Below are positions 13,344-22,286 of a stretch of DNA of 47,765 bases, piece after piece. The notes below the pieces were generated by a model. The model saw only the letters and a program-made list of their open reading frames with translations, did not search any database and had not been told where the DNA came from. Source of the stretch: a bacterium (GTDB lineage Bacteria > 4484-113 > JAFGCY01); the NCBI GenBank assembly GCA_020849855.1, contig JADZFO010000049.1, positions 1 through 47,765 of the forward strand, in the 5' to 3' direction. The position numbers and the translations under genes are program-made. Position 1 is the first letter of the stretch, and the number at the start of each line of letters is the position of its first letter.

Positions 13344-15266
13344 CTAGTTGCTGACCGGCAGGTAGGTGGTGAGGAACTCAAAGCCGGGCACCTCGCCAAA
13401 CTCGTCCGGGCCCAGCACCTCGGCCACCGTATCCGCCTGGTGTATACCGCCCTCACTGGTCCAGTTGCAGTCCAGGTTGCTCAGGCTGCCCTGGTCGTCG
13501 CTGATGCTGAGGCTCTCGCTGATGTCGGTAAAGCTGCCGCCGGGCAGCAGGCTGCGGTAAAGCTGCGTACCAGGGACCGACCCCAGCACGGAGTCGGTAA
13601 AGGCCCAGGCCGAGCCGTTGAAAGCCCAGTCGCGGATGGCGGGGTAATCAGCGCGGAAGAACTCGGCATCGAAACTCGCCGGCCCGGCCGGGCCGAGGCT
13701 GATGATTACCGTTCCCACCTCGCTGGCGATCGAGTCGAAGAAGCTGGCATAGAACTGCAGCTCCGCCCCGGCCTGCTTGCCCTGCTCGGGGTTCAGGTCG
13801 ATGCCGGGGATCTCGTAGAGCTGTGCGGAGCTGAGCGTGCCGTCCTCGGCCAGGCCAAGGTAAACAACACCGTCATCGCTGCTGGAGCCGAAGCCCGGGA
13901 AGCCCTCAGTGCAGACCACATGCGCGCCGCCGCTGCCATCGCCGATGATGCCCGCGGCATAGCTGCTGCCGTCGATTGTCAGGTGCCCGGCCCAGGCCAG
14001 ACTGCCATCGGCGTTGAACTTGGCCCAGTAAGGCACTCCATCAAAAACGCTGCCGTAATAGCCGGACATGTAAATGTCCTGGCTGGAGTCCTCCAGGCTC
14101 AGCTGGTTGAGCAGTCCTGCAAGCTGGCCGCCGATCAGCTTCTGGGAGACCAGATCGCCGGAGGGGCTGACGGTCAACAGGAAGGACTGGAAGTCCCCGC
14201 CGCCGGTATCGCCGGAGAAGAAGCCCAGCACCAGCAGGTTGCCGTTGGCGTCAAAGGCCATGGGGCCCAGCCCGTCCGAGGATGCGCGGCGCAGTCGCCG
14301 GGCCCACTGGACCTCAAGGTTTGAGTTGAGCTTGAGCATGGAGCCGTCATTCATGTTCAGCCCGCTGTCGTCAGGCCAGTAGGCATAGCTGCCGCTGATG
14401 TACACATTGTCCGAGCTGTCGAGAAGGATATTGGAAGGGCTCACATGCGGAGTGCCGAAAGATGAGTCATCGGCGTCAAAGTGGAAAGTGCGGGCCTGCA
14501 GCAGGCTGCCGCTGGAGCTGTACTTCAGCAGTGCGCAGGTCTCACCTTCGCTGGCAGCACTGGGCGCGTCATAGTTGCCCAGCACCAGCACGTTCCCGGC
14601 GGAATCAAAGGCCACTGCGATGGGGGTTTCAAAGCCGTCGACGCTGCCCCAGACACCCTGCCAGCCTTCAAAGGGCGGCGTGCCGAAGTCCAGTGTGAGG
14701 CCATCAAGGCTGAAGGGGCCGGTGCCAAAACCCAGCACAGCGACAAAGAAATCCTGGCCGTTGCTGTAGTCCTGACTGACGTTATGCAGATCAAACAGCG
14801 CCGGGCTGGCGGCGGATGAAAGGAAGTCCCAGCGTCCGCTTGTGAAGTTGCTCAGGCCAATCCAGACCGGCTCGCTGCCGCTGCGGTTGCTCATATAGAG
14901 CGTCAGTGCAGCCAGGTAGTCATCGGGCTGAACATTGAAACGGTAAATGGCATAAGCGAGGCTGTCCGCCTCCGGACTGAACTGCGCGGAGCTGTCCACG
15001 ACCGTCACTGCCGTGCTGGCCTGGACAAAGTCAGATCCGCTCAGCGACTCAAAGCTGGCCGAGCTGCGGCGGGCTGGCCCGTCGGCCTGCGGCAGGCTGG
15101 ACAGCGGCGGCAGACCGCCAAATGCGTCCGTCGGCGCTGCGCCGGAATCGACCTCATTACCCTGGGTTTGTCCAGGACCATGCTGCAGGCCGGGGCTGGC
15201 TGTGCAGGCTGCCAGCGCAAGGCAGACAGCAAGGCTTGAAAGAAAGGTGATGACTTTCAGGCGCAT
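13344..15266 (-). CDS. Lipoprotein B: shared N-module plus SBBP-like propeller
   Basis: The protein is 640 aa. MRLKVITFLSSLAVCLALAAC gives lipobox L-A-A-C. The shared N-module (about 40-230) shows LPPLSSLPQADGPARR, YAIYRFNVQPDDYLAALTL, VWIGLSNFTSGRWDFLSS, YSNGQDFFVAVLGFG and FSLDGLTLDFG. The C-terminus has repeats of the SBBP/NHL style: AFDSAGNVLVLGNYDA, LKYSSSGSLLQARTF, LLDSSDNVYISGSYAYWPDD, AFDANGNLLVLGFFSG. These are typical of six- to seven-bladed propellers on secreted proteins. It is a close tandem paralogue of lipoprotein C, lying 23 bp downstream in the same direction and probably in one operon. GGAGAAAG precedes the start. Confidence 0.88.
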   Translation of the reverse strand: MRLKVITFLSSLAVCLALAACTASPGLQHGPGQTQGNEVDSGAAPTDAFGGLPPLSSLPQADGPARRSSASFESLSGSDFVQASTAVTVVDSSAQFSPEADSLAYAIYRFNVQPDDYLAALTLYMSNRSGSEPVWIGLSNFTSGRWDFLSSAASPALFDLHNVSQDYSNGQDFFVAVLGFGTGPFSLDGLTLDFGTPPFEGWQGVWGSVDGFETPIAVAFDSAGNVLVLGNYDAPSAASEGETCALLKYSSSGSLLQARTFHFDADDSSFGTPHVSPSNILLDSSDNVYISGSYAYWPDDSGLNMNDGSMLKLNSNLEVQWARRLRRASSDGLGPMAFDANGNLLVLGFFSGDTGGGDFQSFLLTVSPSGDLVSQKLIGGQLAGLLNQLSLEDSSQDIYMSGYYGSVFDGVPYWAKFNADGSLAWAGHLTIDGSSYAAGIIGDGSGGAHVVCTEGFPGFGSSSDDGVVYLGLAEDGTLSSAQLYEIPGIDLNPEQGKQAGAELQFYASFFDSIASEVGTVIISLGPAGPASFDAEFFRADYPAIRDWAFNGSAWAFTDSVLGSVPGTQLYRSLLPGGSFTDISESLSISDDQGSLSNLDCNWTSEGGIHQADTVAEVLGPDEFGEVPGFEFLTTYLPVSN

Positions 15267-15289
15267 GAGCTTTCTCCGCTTCCCGCCGC

Positions 15290-17209
15290 TCAGGGCGCGG
15301 GATAACCGATGATGCGAATCAGGTCAAAGTCGTCCGCTGGGCCGGTGCTGCCCGGCGTATCCTCAAGGACATAGCTGGCCTCCGAACTCCAGGTACCGCC
15401 GAAGTCGGTCAGGGTTCCGGCGATGCTGCCCAGCGTGACGCTTGCGCTGATGTCTACGAAGGACCCCGACTGCATCGCCTGCGGCGACACCATCGTCTGG
15501 TCCAGGGCCCAGCCCGAGCCGCTGATGAATGACCAGGTGCTGCCATTCGTGGCGAAGTCTGTCAGGTCGCCGATGCCCTGCTGCCAGAGCGTGCCGTCAA
15601 GGGCGGACAGGTTGCCCACCGGGAACTCATAAACCATGCCGCCAACGAGCGAGGTGGCGGTGTTACGCCAGGGCAGGAAGAGATGGGCCGTGCCTTCAAA
15701 CTCCTTGAGCACAGCATAATCAACCACGGCGCGGGCGCTCGGCGAAGTCCAGATCCGGGCATTGGAAAGACTGCCCTGGAAATCGATCGACAGGAAGACC
15801 GGCTCAGGCTCGGCGCTGCCAAACTGATTGTTCGGGACCTCGTCGCAGAGCACCGTGGCGCCGCCGCCGCCGTCATGGATGATCCCGCGAGATTTCTCAC
15901 CCCCGGCGTTGCTCCACTCGTAGTTCCAGACCAGGATTCCGCCGGAGATGCAGGCCATGTAGGGCGAGCCGAAGTTGTTTGCCGTCTGGCCGGAAAGAAA
16001 GATGTCACCGGAGCTCGGCTCAACAGATGCATGGAACAGGCGCCCATCGACGCCGCTGATGTACTTCGCATCAATCAAGGCCCCCGCCGGTGTCAGACGT
16101 GCATAGACGGGAGTGAACGATGGCCCGCCGGGGCTGACGCTGTAGGAGCCGGCCAGCACCAGGTTGCCATCGCCGTCCAGCGTGATTGCGCTGAAGCCCT
16201 CGGACTGGTCGCGGCGCAGGCGCAGCACCCACTGCAGGTTCAGGGCGGAATCGAACTTGACCACAACCGGATCGTTGTTGTTCAAGCCGTCGTTATCGGG
16301 CCAGTAGGAGAGATTGCAGCAGATATAGAGGTTCGCGTTGCCATCGATCGTCATGTCGCTGGGGGTCAGGCCAGGAGTGCCAAAGCCGCTGTCATCCGCG
16401 TTAAGAAAGAAGGTCTTCGAGGCCAGCAGGGCGCCACTGGGCGAGTATTTGATCAGGCCCAGGCAGTCGCCGTCCCCCGCCCCGTCAGTCCCCTCATAGG
16501 AGCTGACAACATAAGTGCTGGCAGTGCTGTCCATGCAGATTGCCCGGGGATAGGCCGGGCCCCAGTGCTGCTGCCAGCCGGGGAATGCCGAAGCGCCGAC
16601 CGTCAGGTCGAGCGTATCCAGGGTGAAGGCCACGTCGTCGAAGGCGATGATCGCCACGCGGAAGTTGCTGCCGTTGCTGTAGACCCCGGCCTGGCTTTGC
16701 AGGTCGACGGTGTTAGCCGCCTCACTGACGCTATAGAACTCCCAGCGCTGCTGGGCGTAGTTGGTCAGACCGACCCAGATCGTGCCGCCAGAAGACACGT
16801 TGGAGAGGTTAAGCGTGAGCTGTTCCAGCACATCATCGTTGTCCGCATTGAAGCGCCAGATGCCAAAGCCAAAGCCGCTGGCGGCAGTGTTGAAGACCGC
16901 GCTGGTATCGACCAGCGTAACGCCGTCGTTGGCCGATTCAAAGGCCGAGCCATTGAGAGTCTGGTCGCTGGCGGAGATCCCGCGGGCCGGGCCGTCCGGG
17001 GCCTTGAAGCTGTCCAGGCCCGGCAGGGCTGCGAGCAGCTCAGCACCCGGTCCGGATGACGGGCTGGCGGACGGCTGCCCCTTGGCGGCGGTCAGCCTCG
17101 CCGGGGCCGTCCCGGAGCAGGCACTCAGCGCCAAAGCAAGCAGCGTCAGGCTGAACAGCCCAGCAGGCAGACTTACGGCCGGCCAGCGGGTCTTTTGGGC
17201 TACGGTCAT
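15290..17209 (-). CDS. Lipoprotein C: shared N-module plus SBBP-like propeller
   Basis: The protein is 639 aa. The signal PAGLFSLTLLALALSACSG has lipobox A-L-S-A-C. The N-module has LPGLDSFKAPDGPARG, FGIWRFNADNDDVLEQLTL, IWVGLTNYAQQRWEFYSV, YSNGSNFRVAIIAF and FTLDTLDLTVG. Propeller-like repeats follow (LIKYSPSGALLASKTFFLNA, TIDGNANLYICCNLSYWPDN, TLDGDGNLVLAGSYSV). It aligns with lipoprotein B over nearly its whole length, including DADDSSFGTP versus NADDSGFGTP, so the two arose by tandem duplication. It is the first gene of the C-B pair, with TATTAT at 17268-17273 and GGGGGAG before ATG 17209. Confidence 0.88.
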   Translation of the reverse strand: MTVAQKTRWPAVSLPAGLFSLTLLALALSACSGTAPARLTAAKGQPSASPSSGPGAELLAALPGLDSFKAPDGPARGISASDQTLNGSAFESANDGVTLVDTSAVFNTAASGFGFGIWRFNADNDDVLEQLTLNLSNVSSGGTIWVGLTNYAQQRWEFYSVSEAANTVDLQSQAGVYSNGSNFRVAIIAFDDVAFTLDTLDLTVGASAFPGWQQHWGPAYPRAICMDSTASTYVVSSYEGTDGAGDGDCLGLIKYSPSGALLASKTFFLNADDSGFGTPGLTPSDMTIDGNANLYICCNLSYWPDNDGLNNNDPVVVKFDSALNLQWVLRLRRDQSEGFSAITLDGDGNLVLAGSYSVSPGGPSFTPVYARLTPAGALIDAKYISGVDGRLFHASVEPSSGDIFLSGQTANNFGSPYMACISGGILVWNYEWSNAGGEKSRGIIHDGGGGATVLCDEVPNNQFGSAEPEPVFLSIDFQGSLSNARIWTSPSARAVVDYAVLKEFEGTAHLFLPWRNTATSLVGGMVYEFPVGNLSALDGTLWQQGIGDLTDFATNGSTWSFISGSGWALDQTMVSPQAMQSGSFVDISASVTLGSIAGTLTDFGGTWSSEASYVLEDTPGSTGPADDFDLIRIIGYPAP

Positions 17210-17267
17210 GATCTCCCCCGAGAATGGAGTAAACGGGCCGGCGGAACCAGCCCGAGCAGACTCCTAG

Positions 17268-17273
17268 ATAATA
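17268..17273 (-). promoter_or_regulatory. -10 box of the lipoprotein C-B operon
   Basis: TATTAT on the minus strand about 59 nt before the ATG; the leader carries GGGGGAG. Confidence 0.4.
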
Positions 17274-17344
17274 CAGTCATACGGCCTGCTTTCAAGCTGC
17301 GGGAAGACCACCTCAACTACTGCAGGGTCCTGCCCGAACGCGCC

Positions 17345-19156
17345 TTATGGCTCGTACACTGCCCAGAACAGGCGCTGCACCGAGCGGCCGCTGACGCCAT
17401 CCGGGGTGCTCGTATAGACCCGGGCATAGGCCGGCTGCCCACCGGAAGCCATCGCGCGCACCACTTCCCGGTCCATGGCACTGGAGTTGTCGTAGTCGTG
17501 CTGATAAACACGCTGCGTCTGCCACGAGGCCGGCTGGTCATCGGGGTTGGCACTGGTGTGCAGCACCGCCGCTGGCGTAGGCGGCTCATCCATGTTGTCG
17601 GCGGCACCAGGGACGAAGAGGCCGAAGCTGCCAGCGATGTCCAGCAGGCTGAAGCCCGCCGATCCTCCGCCGGTGTTCGGCATTGGCAGAAAGTCCAGCG
17701 CCGAGGCCGTCCAGTCCCCGGCCTGCAGTGGATCGGCGCCACTCAGTCGCAGCAGGTCGAGGCTGCCGATCCCGCCGGTGAACACGTCGTAGGTCACCAC
17801 GCTTGGCGTGCTGCCGACGAGGATGCTGTAGGAGTTACCCTCAAGGTCGCTGATCTTCTGTGTGTTCCAGTCGCTGTCAAGCAGTGGTAGCGCGACGCCC
17901 GGATAGCTGGCAAATGTCCCGCCGAAGCCGGAGATGCCTTCGTTTACAAGCAGCGGACGGCCGCCGAACTCCATGATGCCCGAGGGCGTTCCGGTGACAA
18001 TTGACAGCGGCTCGGCGCTGACCTGCGTCAGGCTCCAGGCGCCCTGGTCGTCACGGCTGGCGTAGTGGGACAAAGGCGCAGTGCTGCCGTTGTCGTCCAG
18101 ATCAACTGCGAAGCTGGCCGCCGGCTGACCGGCAATGCGCGCTGTCCTGACCAGCGTGAACCAGCCTTCGCCGCTGTGAGTCAGGCTGCCCACCAGCTCG
18201 GGGGTGAAGTCGCCGTCCGGGCTGCTGGCGGCTGCGTAGTGAAGCTCAAGCTCTGTCTCGCTGGGGAAGCTGAGGTAAAAGTAGGCGTGCTCAGCGCCCG
18301 AGACCGGAGCCGGGTTATAGCCCAGTGGGCCGAGGTCATAGGCAGTCCAATCGTCCGCGGAAGCGCCGCTGGGAGTAGAGCTGACCGCAAGCTTGTAGTT
18401 AATGCTCTGCACGCCGGCATCCCAGCTGCTGAAGGCGTAATACACGACGGGCAGGCCGTTCACCTCCGCTGTGCCCAGCAGGTAAGAGCGCGGCCAATCG
18501 CCGCTCTCGTCATAAGGCGTGGTGAAGTTGTCAAGCTCGAACTGGCGCCAGCCGCTGCCGCTCTCACAGCGTACATCAATGCTGTCCAGCGCCAGTGATT
18601 CGCCGGCGTCCGGCGTAAGCAGCAACATCAGCCAGACCTGATTGCTTGCATCCAGATAGATCGAGATATCTTCAAAGCGCTGCTGCGCGCCCGGGCTGGT
18701 CAGAGCAGTCCAGTCCCAACGATCATTGCTGCTGTTGGCCAGACCCAGCCAGGCCGTTCCGGAAGCCGGAGTGGCCGCCGGGTCCCAGGTCGGCGTCACC
18801 AGCAGGGCGCCTTCGCTTTCCTCGACTTCGCGAACAAAGGTCGCATAAGCACAGCCGCTCAGCACACTGATGCTGGCCGCATTGGGTGTGAAAAGCAGGC
18901 TGGTCTCGGCAAACTCGTTAAGCACGCGGTTGCCATATGGCGAGAAGACCAGGGCGTCGCTGCCATCCAGCAGAGTAAAGGTGTCCATGCCCGCGCGCAG
19001 TGCCGACGGGGCCGGCAGCACTGCGTTGAACTGCGGTGCGCTAGGCTGAATGTCAGTGCGTGCTGTTGCAGCACAGGCGCCCAGCAGCACCGCAGCCATG
19101 AGGTGCAGGCTGAGGAGGCAGAACGCCAATAATGACTTTCTCGCAGTGTTCAGCAT
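17345..19156 (-). CDS. Lipoprotein D: shared N-module plus propeller-like repeats
   Basis: The protein is about 603 aa from ATG 19156. MLNTARKSLLAFCLLSLHLM and AAVLLGAC give lipobox L-L-G-A-C. A longer frame upstream (to 19270) lacks a signal at its end and is rejected. The N-module has VLPAPSALRAG, CAYATFVREVEE, AWLGLANSSNDRWDWTAL, IYLDASNQVWLMLLLT and LALDSIDVRCESGSGW. The C-terminal part has units such as NGLPVVYYAFSSWDAG, AGQPAASFAVDLDDNG and GRPLLVNEGISG, each followed by short aromatic-rich strands with S-x-x-P/D-x-G, as in lipoproteins A and F. It is probably surface exposed. Promoter TATCAT lies at 19187-19192. Confidence 0.85.
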   Translation of the reverse strand: MLNTARKSLLAFCLLSLHLMAAVLLGACAATARTDIQPSAPQFNAVLPAPSALRAGMDTFTLLDGSDALVFSPYGNRVLNEFAETSLLFTPNAASISVLSGCAYATFVREVEESEGALLVTPTWDPAATPASGTAWLGLANSSNDRWDWTALTSPGAQQRFEDISIYLDASNQVWLMLLLTPDAGESLALDSIDVRCESGSGWRQFELDNFTTPYDESGDWPRSYLLGTAEVNGLPVVYYAFSSWDAGVQSINYKLAVSSTPSGASADDWTAYDLGPLGYNPAPVSGAEHAYFYLSFPSETELELHYAAASSPDGDFTPELVGSLTHSGEGWFTLVRTARIAGQPAASFAVDLDDNGSTAPLSHYASRDDQGAWSLTQVSAEPLSIVTGTPSGIMEFGGRPLLVNEGISGFGGTFASYPGVALPLLDSDWNTQKISDLEGNSYSILVGSTPSVVTYDVFTGGIGSLDLLRLSGADPLQAGDWTASALDFLPMPNTGGGSAGFSLLDIAGSFGLFVPGAADNMDEPPTPAAVLHTSANPDDQPASWQTQRVYQHDYDNSSAMDREVVRAMASGGQPAYARVYTSTPDGVSGRSVQRLFWAVYEP

Positions 19157-19186
19157 GTTGGGGCTCCGCGGCTCGATGCCGCAACC

Positions 19187-19192
19187 ATGATA
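19187..19192 (-). promoter_or_regulatory. -10 box of lipoprotein D
   Basis: TATCAT on the minus strand, with a GC-rich leader of about 30 nt containing CGGAG before ATG 19156. Confidence 0.4.
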
Positions 19193-19281
19193 GCCTTTGG
19201 AGCAGGATGAGCCCATTCGGGCCGGCTTGCCTGTGGAATCACAGGCGCTCACAAGTACAGTGCAATGCACCAGAAAGCGAA

Positions 19282-19302
19282 TGCCCGGCGCAGGGCCGGG
19301 CA
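19282..19302 (-). terminator. Terminator-like hairpin after the acidic lipoprotein
   Basis: TGCCCGGC (19282-19289) and GCCGGGCA (19295-19302) are perfect inverted copies, with TTCGCTTTCTGG beyond the stem on the minus strand. A second repeat, CTGCAGGC / GCCTGCAG, lies at 19309-19335. Confidence 0.5.
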
Positions 19303-19374
19303 GATTATCTGCAGGCCGCTCTCAACAGCCTGCAGCTGAATCAGACTCATCCGGCACCCGCCGGAATGCTGCGC

Positions 19375-19584
19375 CTAGTTCGTGCTGTCGTCCGTGTCCA
19401 CGTTGACATCCACGTCAGGCGTCTTGTCCTCAATGACAACGTCAGGGGTGGTGTCCTCGACGACGATATCCGGATTGTCCTCCAGCACCACGGTGTCAGG
19501 CACCGCGTCGTCGTCCGTCACCAGGCAGCTGCACAAGCCGCAGCCAAGCAACAGCACCAGCAGTAAAGAAAGTAACTTGTACAT
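19375..19584 (-). CDS. Small acidic repeat lipoprotein
   Basis: A 69-aa protein. MYKLLSLLLVLLLGCGLCSC gives a signal with lipobox G-L-C-S-C (an upstream Cys pair is also present). The mature part of about 49 residues is almost only Asp, Val, Thr, Pro and Glu, in a degenerate nine- to ten-residue repeat: PDTVVLEDN, PDIVVEDTT, PDVVIEDKT, PDVDVNVDTD. Such a short, strongly acidic, Thr-Pro-rich tail on a lipid anchor could bind cations or serve as a glycosylated spacer. No family is recognised. GAGGAACAAG before ATG 19584 supports the start, and hairpins follow its stop. Confidence 0.75.
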   Translation of the reverse strand: MYKLLSLLLVLLLGCGLCSCLVTDDDAVPDTVVLEDNPDIVVEDTTPDVVIEDKTPDVDVNVDTDDSTN

Positions 19585-19700
19585 CTTGTTCCTCCAGCTG
19601 GCCCCTGCGGACCGCGCTTGACAGACCCCGGCGCAGCAGCAGGGTTCACGCTCTCATTTGGGGCGCCGCGGGAACAATCTGCACTGCGGATGGAACCTGA

Positions 19701-22205
19701 TCAGGGCGCATCGCCGATGGCCCAGACCTCGCCGGCGCGGTTGCAGGCGTAGACCGTCCCATCCAGGCCGATGCAGGGCGAAGCGGTGATGAAGGACCCG
19801 ATGTCCAGGCTCCAGACGGCGCTGCCGCTAGCCTGGTTGCAGAGCACCAGCCCGTCGTGATAGGTGCAGAAGTAGATCTTGCCCTCCGCGTCGATGGCCG
19901 GCCCGGCCCAGACCTCGCCCTGCACTGGCAGCGACCAGCGCAGTGAGCCATCGCCCTCCAGCACAACGCAGTGGTCATAGGCGCCAAAGGCGATCGTGCC
20001 GTCAGGAGCGCAGGCGGGCGAGCCATAGATTGAATGGAAGAAGCCGGCGTCATAGTCCCAGACCTTCTCGCCATCTGCGTTGATGCAGTGCAGCAGGCCC
20101 TCATAGCTGCCGACCAGCACCGCGCCATCGCTGCGCAGGGAAGGCACGGAATCGTTGGTCCCCGGCACGTATAACCACAGCGCCCGCTGTACCTCATCGT
20201 AACAGCGCATCTGGCTGCCGCCGGTCAGCAGGCGTCCCTCAGGTGAGATCAGCTTGCCGCCTGCGAACCTGCTCCCGGCTTTGAAGCTGCCAAGCATCTG
20301 CCCCGTTGGCGAGATGATCTGGCCCTCGCAGGCGATGCTGCCGTCAGGCAGGATCTTGGGGTGGCCGCCATAGCCACCCTTGCCCTCCGGATTGGACCAG
20401 CGCAGGGATCCATCCGGCGCCACGCAGTAGAGGGCATCCGAGGCCACGAAGATGTCGCCGGAAGGCGCCACCAGCGGGGCTGACAAAATCTGCGCCCCCA
20501 GGTCCAGCATCCACTTGCGGCTGCCGTCAGGGTTGACGGCGTGCAGCTCGCCGGCCACGTTCGCGGCGTAAAGCGTGCCGTCAAGGCCAAGCACTGCATC
20601 GCCATTGATCGCAGCGCCGGTCGCATAGACCCACAGCTCCTCGCCGACACTCGTGCCGGCCCAGGGGACATAGCCGGTGTTGCCCGCGTCGTACTTGAAC
20701 TGCATCCAGGGCCGCGGCCCGGCGGTGATCAGCAGGTCGAAGAAGTAGACATCACTGCCGTGCGCATTGGTTACGGTGACCGACCCCCGGGTATAGCCGG
20801 GCGGCCCGCAGCTGACAGTCGGCTGCGCATCCGGGCTGCTTTCCGGCGTGGTCGCGCCGTCGAAGTCCCAGGCATAGCTGTATGAGCCGGCCCCATAAAC
20901 CGTTGCCCCCGCGCTGAGGCTCTGGCCACTTTGCGCATCTGAGAGGCTGACCCAGGTGATGTAGGGCCGCTTGCGCAGCGTCCCAGTCACCGGGCCGAGA
21001 GTCGGCAGGTAGACCGGCGGTGTACCCTCCAGCCAGGGCAGCACGATGTAGGGCCGGATCCAGTACTGGTGGTCCTCGTGGTCCGGCACTGCATCGTCTG
21101 TCCAGCTGCTGGCACCAAAGATGTCGTCGATCGGTGTCTCAAGGCTGTCCCTGAAGATCAGGGCGCCCTGGCTGCCTCCGGGATTCCAGTTCAGCGTGAC
21201 ACTGAAAGGCATATCACTGCTGGCGCTGAGGTCAGAGGCATCCTCAGGCTGGCGATACAGGTCCACCGGCGCACAGGGCGGGCCGCTGCGTCCACCGACG
21301 ATGGTGCGCAGGCGATAACTGATCAGCCCCCCGGGCGGCACGATATCTGTGCCGGATGGGCTGACGGCATGGTCGATCACGGAGCTGCTGCCGGCGGCCA
21401 CCGTGAAGCTGTAGTTATCCCAGCCCAGAAAGCTCGACCTGCGCTCGACTTCCACCGCGTCGTATGGGAAGTCCGGCTCCTGCCAGCTGATCTCAAAGTT
21501 GTTCACGCCTGGCGCCTGCACCACAGTCAATCCGGCGGGGGGCGGCAGGGGTGTATCGAGGCTCAGCTCCAGCCTGTCGATGTCAAGCTGGACCGAGTCG
21601 TAGCTGGCGACCATGACATAAAGGCTGCCGTCAGGCGAGAGCGGCTGCAGCGGGCTGCCGTCCGGCGCGCTGAGCGGCAGCACATCCCGGCCCTGGCTGC
21701 GCGTGATGGAATGCAGCTGCCAGCGGCCGCTGTCGTAATCCGCCAAGCCGATGTAATAGCGCGAGGGCAGCTTGCCGCTGATGTCGACGGTAAGCATGTT
21801 GGCCTGGTCTTCGGGCAGCAGGTTGCGAAAGGCGTACACGGCCCAGGAAAGCTGACCGGGCTGCGGCAGCAAGCTGAGCTTATAGCGGGATGTATCTATC
21901 TCCCAGGGGCCAGTGTAGGGGTACTGCCACAGCTTGGAGATATCCGCGATCTCGCTGCCCCGCAGGACCAGCTGCAGGGGCTGCGATGCCCGGCGCAGGG
22001 CCAGCTGCGCGGAGCCAACAGCACTGTCCGGAGGCAGTGCCGGTAGTTCTGCCGCGCGGCCAGCCTCTTTCAGGGGGTCAGGCAGGCTGCGAAAGCGCGC
22101 CTGCTGTGGCTGCTCCTGCGCGCCAAGCTGCGCAGAAGATCCGCACGCGGCGCACAGAGGCGCCAGACAGAGGGCCAGCAATAAGCTTAGACAACGCCGG
22201 TTCAT
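19701..22205 (-). CDS. Lipoprotein E: N-module, FnIII, PKD and PQQ propeller
   Basis: The protein is about 834 aa from ATG 22205 (CLSLLLALCLAPLCAACGSS, lipobox A-A-C; GGGAGG upstream). The N-module is more diverged: FRSLPDPLKEAG, WAVYAFRNLLPEDQANMLTV, YYIGLADYDSGRWQLHS, LSPDGSLYVMVAS and LDIDRLELSLD. Then come two fibronectin-III-like domains (about 235-430), a PKD-like domain (about 430-510, YSYAWDFDGATTPESSPDAQ) and a PQQ-type propeller (about 515-834) opening with WMQFKYDAGNTGYVPWAG and using blades such as LGLDGTLYAANVAGELHAVN. PQQ-type repeats here are a structural scaffold. The order suggests a long surface-exposed adhesin- or assembly-type protein. Confidence 0.87.
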   Translation of the reverse strand: MNRRCLSLLLALCLAPLCAACGSSAQLGAQEQPQQARFRSLPDPLKEAGRAAELPALPPDSAVGSAQLALRRASQPLQLVLRGSEIADISKLWQYPYTGPWEIDTSRYKLSLLPQPGQLSWAVYAFRNLLPEDQANMLTVDISGKLPSRYYIGLADYDSGRWQLHSITRSQGRDVLPLSAPDGSPLQPLSPDGSLYVMVASYDSVQLDIDRLELSLDTPLPPPAGLTVVQAPGVNNFEISWQEPDFPYDAVEVERRSSFLGWDNYSFTVAAGSSSVIDHAVSPSGTDIVPPGGLISYRLRTIVGGRSGPPCAPVDLYRQPEDASDLSASSDMPFSVTLNWNPGGSQGALIFRDSLETPIDDIFGASSWTDDAVPDHEDHQYWIRPYIVLPWLEGTPPVYLPTLGPVTGTLRKRPYITWVSLSDAQSGQSLSAGATVYGAGSYSYAWDFDGATTPESSPDAQPTVSCGPPGYTRGSVTVTNAHGSDVYFFDLLITAGPRPWMQFKYDAGNTGYVPWAGTSVGEELWVYATGAAINGDAVLGLDGTLYAANVAGELHAVNPDGSRKWMLDLGAQILSAPLVAPSGDIFVASDALYCVAPDGSLRWSNPEGKGGYGGHPKILPDGSIACEGQIISPTGQMLGSFKAGSRFAGGKLISPEGRLLTGGSQMRCYDEVQRALWLYVPGTNDSVPSLRSDGAVLVGSYEGLLHCINADGEKVWDYDAGFFHSIYGSPACAPDGTIAFGAYDHCVVLEGDGSLRWSLPVQGEVWAGPAIDAEGKIYFCTYHDGLVLCNQASGSAVWSLDIGSFITASPCIGLDGTVYACNRAGEVWAIGDAP

Positions 22206-22231
22206 CCCGACCTCCCGTACTCGCCGCAGAA

Positions 22232-22237
22232 AGTATA
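22232..22237 (-). promoter_or_regulatory. -10 box of lipoprotein E
   Basis: TATACT on the minus strand, about 26 nt before ATG 22205, with GGGAGG in the leader. Confidence 0.55.
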
Positions 22238-22274
22238 ACCCGCTGATTCGCTCGGCTGCACAATGCGCCCTCGT

Positions 22275-22280
22275 TAGAAT
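22275..22280 (+). promoter_or_regulatory. -10 box of the leaderless epimerase gene
   Basis: TAGAAT-TGGAGT-ATG, six bases to the start at 22287. The GGAG in the gap is too close to the ATG to act as a normal ribosome-binding site. Confidence 0.5.
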
Positions 22281-22286
22281 TGGAGT

